A stretch of DNA of 64,000 nucleotides from Streptomyces sp. HM190 (lineage in GTDB: Bacteria; Actinomycetota; Actinomycetes; Streptomycetales; Streptomycetaceae): assembly GCF_009857135.1 (NCBI RefSeq), contig NZ_CP047318.1, positions 7,316,001 to 7,380,000 on the forward strand. Direction: 5' to 3'. The translations under genes and the position numbers were made by a program. Numbering within the stretch: position 1 is the stretch's first letter; each line of letters starts with the position of its first letter. The notes beneath the pieces were generated by a model, which worked only from the letters and a program-made list of their open reading frames with translations, was not told the origin of the DNA and searched no databases. Positions 59,525-64,000 of the stretch are shown here, in pieces.

Positions 59525-59627
59525 CCGGCGCCCGCTGATCGTCCTCGCCTGGCTGTGGGTGGGGGTGCCGCTCGCCTACGGGCTGTACGAACTCGTACGA
59601 AAGGCCACGCAACTGTTCACCGCATGA
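59490..59627 (+). CDS. MFS transporter small subunit
   Basis: A 45-residue peptide with one transmembrane helix (RPLIVLAWLWVGVPLAYGLYEL) and short polar ends. It matches the small-subunit peptide that accompanies OFA-type antiporters. ATG 59490 has GAGGGAGG upstream and lies 35 bases inside the antiporter gene in another frame, so translation is coupled. Confidence 0.8.
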   Translation: MPSSDSSPNQPDRRPLIVLAWLWVGVPLAYGLYELVRKATQLFTA

Positions 59628-59652
59628 CTGCTCGGTCGAGTACGTGGATGTC

Positions 59653-59662
59653 CAGAGGTCTG
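59653..59662. promoter_or_regulatory. Short palindrome upstream of the fabH-like gene
   Basis: CAGA-GG-TCTG, flanked by TGTC and GACA, about 115 bases before ATG 59778. Weak candidate operator. Confidence 0.25.
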
Positions 59663-59777
59663 ACAGAAGCCCACAACATGGGTTCGTCTTTACTGTCGCC
59701 TCACTCGCCCTCCTACCCGTGAGTCACTGCGCAGACTGGTGAATCCCGCTGACCACAGGCTACGAGGGGGAACACCC

Positions 59778-60728
59778 ATGATCGGCTCGCGCATCGCCGC
59801 CGTCGGCCACTACCAGCCCGCCAAGGTGCTCACCAACGAGGACCTGGCGGGCATGGTCGACACCAGTGACGAGTGGATCACGAGCCGTGTGGGCATCCGC
59901 ACCCGGCACATCGCCGGCCCCGACGAACCCGTCGACGAACTCGCCGGGCACGCCGCCGCCAAGGCGCTCGCCGCGGCCGGCCTCACCGCCGCCGACATCG
60001 ACCTCGTGGTGGTCGCCACCTCCACGGCCGTCGACCGGTCCCCGAACATGGCCGCCCGGGTCGCGCACCGGCTCGGCATCCCCTCCCCGGCGGCGATGGA
60101 CGTCAACGTCGTCTGCGCCGGCTTCACCCACGCCCTCGCCACCGCCGACCACGCCGTCCGCGCGGGCGCGGCCACCCGGGCGCTCGTCATCGGCGCCGAC
60201 AAGATGTCCGAGGTGACGGACTGGAGCGACCGTACGACCTGTGTGCTCGTCGGGGACGGCGCGGGCGCCGCCGTCGTCGAGGCGGCCGACCCCGCGGCCG
60301 GGGCGCCCGGCATCGGGCCGGTGCTGTGGGGCTCGGTGCCCGAGATGGGGCACGCGGTCCGGATCGAGGGGACGCCCGCGCGGTTCGCGCAGGAGGGGCA
60401 GAGCGTCTACCGCTGGGCCACCACCAAGCTGCCGCCCATCGCCCGCGCCGCCTGCGAGAAGGCCGGGCTCACCCCCGCCGACCTCGCCGCGGTCGTCCTG
60501 CACCAGGCGAACCTGCGCATCATCGAGCCGCTCGCCGGGAAGATCGGCGCCGTCAACGCCGTCGTCGCCCGGGACGTCACCGAGTCCGGCAACACCTCGG
60601 CCGCGAGTATCCCGCTCGCCTTCTCCAAGCTCGTCGAACGCGGCGAGATCTCCAGCGGCGACCCCGTGCTGCTGTTCGGCTTCGGCGGGAACCTCTCCTA
60701 CGCCGGACAGGTCGTCCGCTGCCCCTGA
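59778..60728 (+). CDS. fabH: Beta-ketoacyl-ACP synthase III (FabH)
   Basis: A 316-residue KAS III. The catalytic triad is clear: Cys in MDVNVVCAGFTHAL, His in VLHQANLRI and Asn in ESGNTSAASIPLA. It starts fatty acid chains by condensing acyl-CoA with malonyl-ACP. There are no other fatty acid synthase genes around, so this is probably a second fabH rather than the housekeeping copy. ATG 59778 has GAGGGGG upstream. Followed 170 bases later by gntR. Confidence 0.9.
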   Translation: MIGSRIAAVGHYQPAKVLTNEDLAGMVDTSDEWITSRVGIRTRHIAGPDEPVDELAGHAAAKALAAAGLTAADIDLVVVATSTAVDRSPNMAARVAHRLGIPSPAAMDVNVVCAGFTHALATADHAVRAGAATRALVIGADKMSEVTDWSDRTTCVLVGDGAGAAVVEAADPAAGAPGIGPVLWGSVPEMGHAVRIEGTPARFAQEGQSVYRWATTKLPPIARAACEKAGLTPADLAAVVLHQANLRIIEPLAGKIGAVNAVVARDVTESGNTSAASIPLAFSKLVERGEISSGDPVLLFGFGGNLSYAGQVVRCP

Positions 60729-60790
60729 GCACCGCCCCGGTGCTGATGTGACGCGACAGACGCGTCAACTCCCTGGCCGCGAGGGCTCGT

Positions 60791-60818
60791 AGACTGTAGA
60801 CGAAAGACAATCCATACT
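60791..60818. promoter_or_regulatory. GntR operator candidate upstream of its own gene
   Basis: AGACTGTAGACGAAAGACAA, then TCCATACT. It shares ACTGTAGAC and AGACAAT with the antiporter-side site at 57987-58000 (inverted). Its position before gntR suggests autoregulation. Confidence 0.5.
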
Positions 60819-60898
60819 GGTTGTTGACCTCGACTTTCCCGTACGGGCCGTTGACTTTCCGTGTGCGGTACACCCAGTGGTGCTCTGGAGGGGGACCG

Positions 60899-61576
60899 AT
60901 GTTGTCGACAGGACTGCCGCAAGGGGCCGTGCCCAAGCTCGAACGTCCCGGCCCGCTGCGCGACCGCGTCTACGAAGCCCTGCTCGAACTGATCACCACC
61001 CGCGCCCTGCGTCCCGGCCAGCACCTGGTCGAGAGCGAACTCGCCGGCCACCTCGGGGTGTCCCGGCAGCCTGTTCGCGAGGCCCTCCAGCGGCTGAACA
61101 CCGAGGGCTGGGTCGACCTGCGGCCCGCGCAGGGCGCGTTCGTGCACGAGCCGACGGAGGAGGAGGCCGACCAGCTCCTCACCGTCCGCACCCTGCTGGA
61201 GGCGGAGGCGGCGCGCCTCGCCGCGGCGAACGCCGGCACGGCGGGCATCACGGCGCTGGAGGAACTCTGCGCGGAGGGTGAGCGGGCCGTCGACGCGGAC
61301 GACGTGGACGCCGCCGTCGCGATGAACGCCCGCTTCCACACGAAGGTCATGGAGCTCGCCGGCAACGCGGTCCTCGCCGAACTCGCCGCCCAGGTCGACC
61401 GCCGCGTCCGCTGGTACTACACACCGGTCGCCCGGCAGCGCGGCCACCAGTCGTGGATCGAGCACCGCGCACTGATCGCGGCGATCTCGGACCGCGACGA
61501 ACAGCGGGCGACGGAGGTCATGCGGGCCCACACGGAGCACACGCGGAAGACCTACCACGAGCGACCCCGGTCGTAG
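60899..61576 (+). CDS. GntR-family (FCD) transcriptional regulator
   Basis: A 225-residue GntR of the FadR/FCD subfamily: winged HTH (LRDRVYEALLELITTRALRPGQHLVESELAGHLGVSRQPVREALQRL, ~20-75) and an all-helical FCD effector domain (LLTVRTLLEAEAARLAA, NARFHTKVMELAGN, HRALIAAISDRDEQRATEVMRAH) with metal/ligand-binding His residues. FCD regulators bind small organic acids. ATG 60899 follows GGAGGGGG; TTGACT at 60851-60856 is a possible -35. Confidence 0.9.
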   Translation: MLSTGLPQGAVPKLERPGPLRDRVYEALLELITTRALRPGQHLVESELAGHLGVSRQPVREALQRLNTEGWVDLRPAQGAFVHEPTEEEADQLLTVRTLLEAEAARLAAANAGTAGITALEELCAEGERAVDADDVDAAVAMNARFHTKVMELAGNAVLAELAAQVDRRVRWYYTPVARQRGHQSWIEHRALIAAISDRDEQRATEVMRAHTEHTRKTYHERPRS

Positions 61577-62175
61577 TGCCGGGCCAGGACCCCGGACCCG
61601 ACAGGTCGAACGTGGCGACGCCCCCGTTGCCGAGGGCCACCAGGGCGCCGGGGCCGGCGAAGTCGACGTGGACGTCGACGACTTCGCCGTGGAGATCGAT
61701 GCCGGCGAGCGCACGGCAGTCGACGCCGTCGGTCCTGCGCCGCGACCTTCCCCCCGTCCGGTGTACACGGTGGCGTGGAGTGGGTCGCGCCCGGCGGCGA
61801 GGGAACCGGTGCCCTCGGCGATCGGCGTGACCGGGCGGTACCGGCCCCACCGAGGGTTTCCGAAGGTGTTCCCGCACGCCGCAGGGGCTCATGAGGCTTT
61901 CGCTCCGTCCCTGCCGGTTTCGTCTGCCCGTCCGAGGCCGCGTACCCAGCAAACCGCCCTGACCTGGGTCGACTTGCCGCTCTGTGATCAGGGGAGTCCG
62001 AGATGCGGCGGTGACGGAGCGCTTCTTTGTCCTGCGAGTGGGGAAAGTTGGCGTCAATCTGTGCCGGACTTCTTCCCAGACGTGGTGTCCGCTGCTACGT
62101 TCCCTGCGAAAGCACGCCACCCAGAGGTGGCCGGAACCCAGCGCGACACAGGCCGGTTGAGGCGGGGAGGGGCTC
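61577..62175. other. 600-base region with a possible minus-strand relic
   Basis: No intact gene. On the minus strand, RYRPVTPIAEGTGSLAAGRD (about 61845-61785) and, in another frame, LAGIDLHGEVVDVHVDFAGP followed by GALVALGNGGVATFDLSGPG (about 61715-61595) look like real protein with high third-position GC. They resemble a beta-propeller (WD40/PQQ-type) C-terminus. I cannot name the family. The remainder holds the ROK gene promoter. Confidence 0.3.
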
Positions 62176-63366
62176 GTGAGGCGGATGACGGCTCGTCCCG
62201 CGAACGCGCACCAGGCACGGCTGCTGAAGCTGCTGCGGGACGGCGGACCCCACTCCCGCGCGCAGCTCGGTGACCGGATCGACCTCTCCCGGTCGAAGCT
62301 GGCCGTCGAGGTGGACCGGTTGCTGGAGACGGGTCTGGTCGTGGCCGACGGACTCGCCGCCTCGCGCGGCGGCCGGCGCTCGCACAACATCCGGCTCGCC
62401 CCCGGGCTCCGCTTCCTCGGCGTCGACATCGGCGCGACCTCGATCGATGTCGCCGTCACCAACGCCGAGTTGGAGATCCTCGGTCACATCAACCAGCCCA
62501 TGGACGTCCGGGACGGCCCCGTCGCCGTCTTCGAGCAGGTCCTCTCCATGGCCGCCAAGCTGAGGGCCTCGGGGCTCGCGGAAGGGTTCGACGGCGCCGG
62601 CATCGGCGTCCCCGGACCGGTCCGCTTCCCCGAGGGCGTCCCGGTGGCCCCGCCGATCATGCCCGGCTGGGACGGTTTCCCGGTGCGCGAGGCGCTCAGC
62701 CAGGAACTCGGCTGCCCGGTGATGGTCGACAACGACGTGAACCTGATGGCGCTGGGGGAGCAGCACGCGGGCGTGGCCCGTTCCGTGGGCGACTTCCTCT
62801 GCGTCAAGATCGGCACCGGCATCGGCTGCGGCATCGTCGCCGGCGGTGAGGTCCACCGCGGGACGACGGGCAGCGCCGGCGACATCGGACACATCCTCGC
62901 CGTGCCGGACGGCCGCCCCTGCGCCTGCGGCAACCGGGGCTGCCTGGAAGCCCACTTCAGCGGCGCCGCGCTCGCCCGCGACGCCAAGGAGGCCGCCCAG
63001 CAGGGCCTCTCGGTGGAGCTGGCCTCCCGGCTGGAGGCCAGTGGCACCCTGACCGCCGTCGACGTCGCCGCCGCGGCCGCCGCCGGGGACGCCACCGCCC
63101 TGGACCTGATACGCGAGGGCGGCAACCGCACCGGCCAGGTCATCGCCGGACTCGTCAGTTTCTTCAACCCCGGCCTGGTGGTGATAGGCGGCGGGGTGAC
63201 CGGCCTCGGCCACACCCTGCTCGCCGCCATACGCACCCAGGTCTACCGCCAGTCCCTGCCCCTCGCGACCGGCAACCTGCCCATCGTGCTGGGCGAGTTG
63301 GGGCCCACCGCCGGAGTCATCGGCGCGGCCCGCCTCATCAGCGACCACCTGTTCTCACCCGCGTAA
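62176..63366 (+). CDS. ROK-family transcriptional regulator
   Basis: A 396-residue ROK repressor: N-terminal winged HTH (QARLLKLLRDGGPHSRAQLGDRIDLSRSKLAVEVDRLLETGLV), then the sugar-kinase-like ROK domain with FLGVDIGATSIDVAV, GIGVPGPVRFP, VDNDVNLMALGE and the zinc/ROK signature CACGNRGCLEAHF. It probably represses the sugar ABC transporter that begins downstream. GTG 62176 has GGGGAGGGG upstream; ATG 62185 is internal. Confidence 0.9.
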   Translation: MRRMTARPANAHQARLLKLLRDGGPHSRAQLGDRIDLSRSKLAVEVDRLLETGLVVADGLAASRGGRRSHNIRLAPGLRFLGVDIGATSIDVAVTNAELEILGHINQPMDVRDGPVAVFEQVLSMAAKLRASGLAEGFDGAGIGVPGPVRFPEGVPVAPPIMPGWDGFPVREALSQELGCPVMVDNDVNLMALGEQHAGVARSVGDFLCVKIGTGIGCGIVAGGEVHRGTTGSAGDIGHILAVPDGRPCACGNRGCLEAHFSGAALARDAKEAAQQGLSVELASRLEASGTLTAVDVAAAAAAGDATALDLIREGGNRTGQVIAGLVSFFNPGLVVIGGGVTGLGHTLLAAIRTQVYRQSLPLATGNLPIVLGELGPTAGVIGAARLISDHLFSPA

Positions 63367-63541
63367 CCGCTCCGCACGGGGCGACCACCAGCACAGCGCT
63401 CTGCCCTGTTCCTGACCTGTCCCGGCCCACCCGCGCCCCACCTGCCCCACCCTGCTCAGCTCTGCTCTGCCCTGCCCGAACGCGCCTGCCCGCAGGCCGT
63501 CTCGCCCTGCAACCGGCCCGCACGCCCGCCAAGGGGAACTC

Positions 63542-64000
63542 ATGGCACCAGAACCACCGCTGCTCACCATGTCCGGCATCACCAAGTCGTTCCCCGGCGT
63601 CCGGGCCCTCGACGGCGTCGACCTCGACGTCCAGGCGGGGGAGGTCCACTGCCTGCTCGGGCAGAACGGCGCGGGCAAGTCCACCCTCATCAAGGTGCTC
63701 GCGGGCGCCCACCAGCCCGACGGCGGCACCATCGGCTGGCGGGGCGAGCCCGTCACCCTCAAGTCCCCCATCGCAGCGATGCGCTTGGGCATCGCGACCA
63801 TCTACCAGGAACTGGATCTGGTGGAGCACCTCTCCGTGGCCGAGAACGTGTATCTGGGGCACGAGCCGACGACCGCCGGATTCGTCGTACGCGGCAGGGC
63901 CGCGCGCGCCTCGACCGCCGCGCTGCTCAAACGCCTCGGACACCCGGAGATCGACCCGGCCCGTCTCGTCGGCGACCTGTCCGCCGCCCAGCAGCAGATC
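63542..64000 (+). CDS. Sugar ABC transporter ATP-binding protein (RbsA/XylG type), partial
   Basis: The first 153 residues of an ATPase continuing beyond the window: LTMSGITKSFPGVRALDGVDLDV, Walker A GQNGAGKSTLIKVLAGA and the Q-loop region TIYQELDLVEHLSVAENVYLG, the latter typical of twin-domain monosaccharide importers (CUT2 family). ATG 63542 with AAGGGG upstream. The permease and binding-protein genes presumably follow. Confidence 0.9.
   Translation, partial: MAPEPPLLTMSGITKSFPGVRALDGVDLDVQAGEVHCLLGQNGAGKSTLIKVLAGAHQPDGGTIGWRGEPVTLKSPIAAMRLGIATIYQELDLVEHLSVAENVYLGHEPTTAGFVVRGRAARASTAALLKRLGHPEIDPARLVGDLSAAQQQI

Overview
The window is high-GC (about 72%) DNA with frequent GTG starts, stop/start overlaps of the ATGA/GTGA type, G/C-rich hairpin terminators without U-tracts, and gene families typical of Streptomyces (gvpOAFGYZJLSK, a SigB-type sigma factor, CebR boxes, CBM2 cellulases, mycothiol-isomerase-like and DUF5753 proteins). 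I read it as a Streptomyces chromosomal segment of accessory or semi-conserved character. I recognised no tRNA, rRNA, CRISPR array, insertion sequence or prophage, and no in-frame TTA codon in the genes I read.

Layout. 0.3-5.8 kb: a complete ten-gene gas-vesicle operon, gvpOAFGYZJLSK, co-directional and mostly translationally coupled. 5.9-12.2 kb: a methyltransferase, a PAP2-diacylglycerol-kinase fusion, an ABC-F ATPase, a baeRF/Rv2629-like protein and small conserved genes. 12.4-16.8 kb: a stress-flavoured block (PfpI/DJ-1 protein, DUF2795-like protein, SigB-family sigma factor) containing several visibly decayed genes (CBS pair protein, TPP-dependent oxidase, two GAF-type fragments). 17-25 kb: a His-Pro-Thr repeat surface protein, an aminotransferase-fold protein with no lysine at all, two metallo-beta-lactamase-fold hydrolases, a DedA membrane protein, a resolvase-like small protein, a holin-phosphatase fusion and a VWA pseudogene. 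25.7-32.5 kb: OsmC, a solitary DnaK, two XRE-type regulators, a membrane protein, pterin dehydratase, a methyltransferase and a WYL remnant. 32.5-42.9 kb: a plant cell wall degradation island (PL11 rhamnogalacturonan lyase, GH74 xyloglucanase, GH48 and GH6 cellulases, three with CBM2) with a perfect CebR box. 43-51 kb: a DHFR-family protein, a His-rich methyltransferase, an aldo/keto reductase, an acyl-CoA ligase, a LysR/symporter pair and a DUF4185-like protein. 51.4-61.6 kb: a formate dehydrogenase operon whose catalytic subunit is split in two and permuted, FdhD, a ketopantoate-reductase-like protein, a divergent oxalate/formate-type antiporter with its small subunit, a FabH and a GntR regulator. 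62-64 kb: a ROK regulator and the start of a sugar ABC transporter ATPase.

How parts work together. The gas-vesicle genes encode shell proteins (A, J, S), accessory proteins (F, L, G, K, O) and two Streptomyces-specific proteins, Y and Z, with strongly charged low-complexity tails. Candidate SigB-type promoters (GTTT-N14/15-GGG) precede gvpO, the ABC-F gene, a small membrane protein, the TPP pseudogene and the sigma gene itself, suggesting a local stress regulon. The carbohydrase island would release cello-, xylo- and rhamnogalacturonan oligosaccharides, with CebR as the probable sensor of cello-oligosaccharide. The formate dehydrogenase, antiporter and GntR genes look like a C1/C2-acid (formate, oxalate) utilisation unit, with related sequence elements upstream of both the antiporter and gntR.

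The most unusual observations are the split, reordered formate dehydrogenase alpha subunit, the lysine-free aminotransferase-fold protein, the oppositely charged GvpY/GvpZ tails, the lone resolvase-like domain, and the cluster of frameshifted or deleted genes around the sigma factor. All frameshift claims assume that the assembly is correct at those bases.
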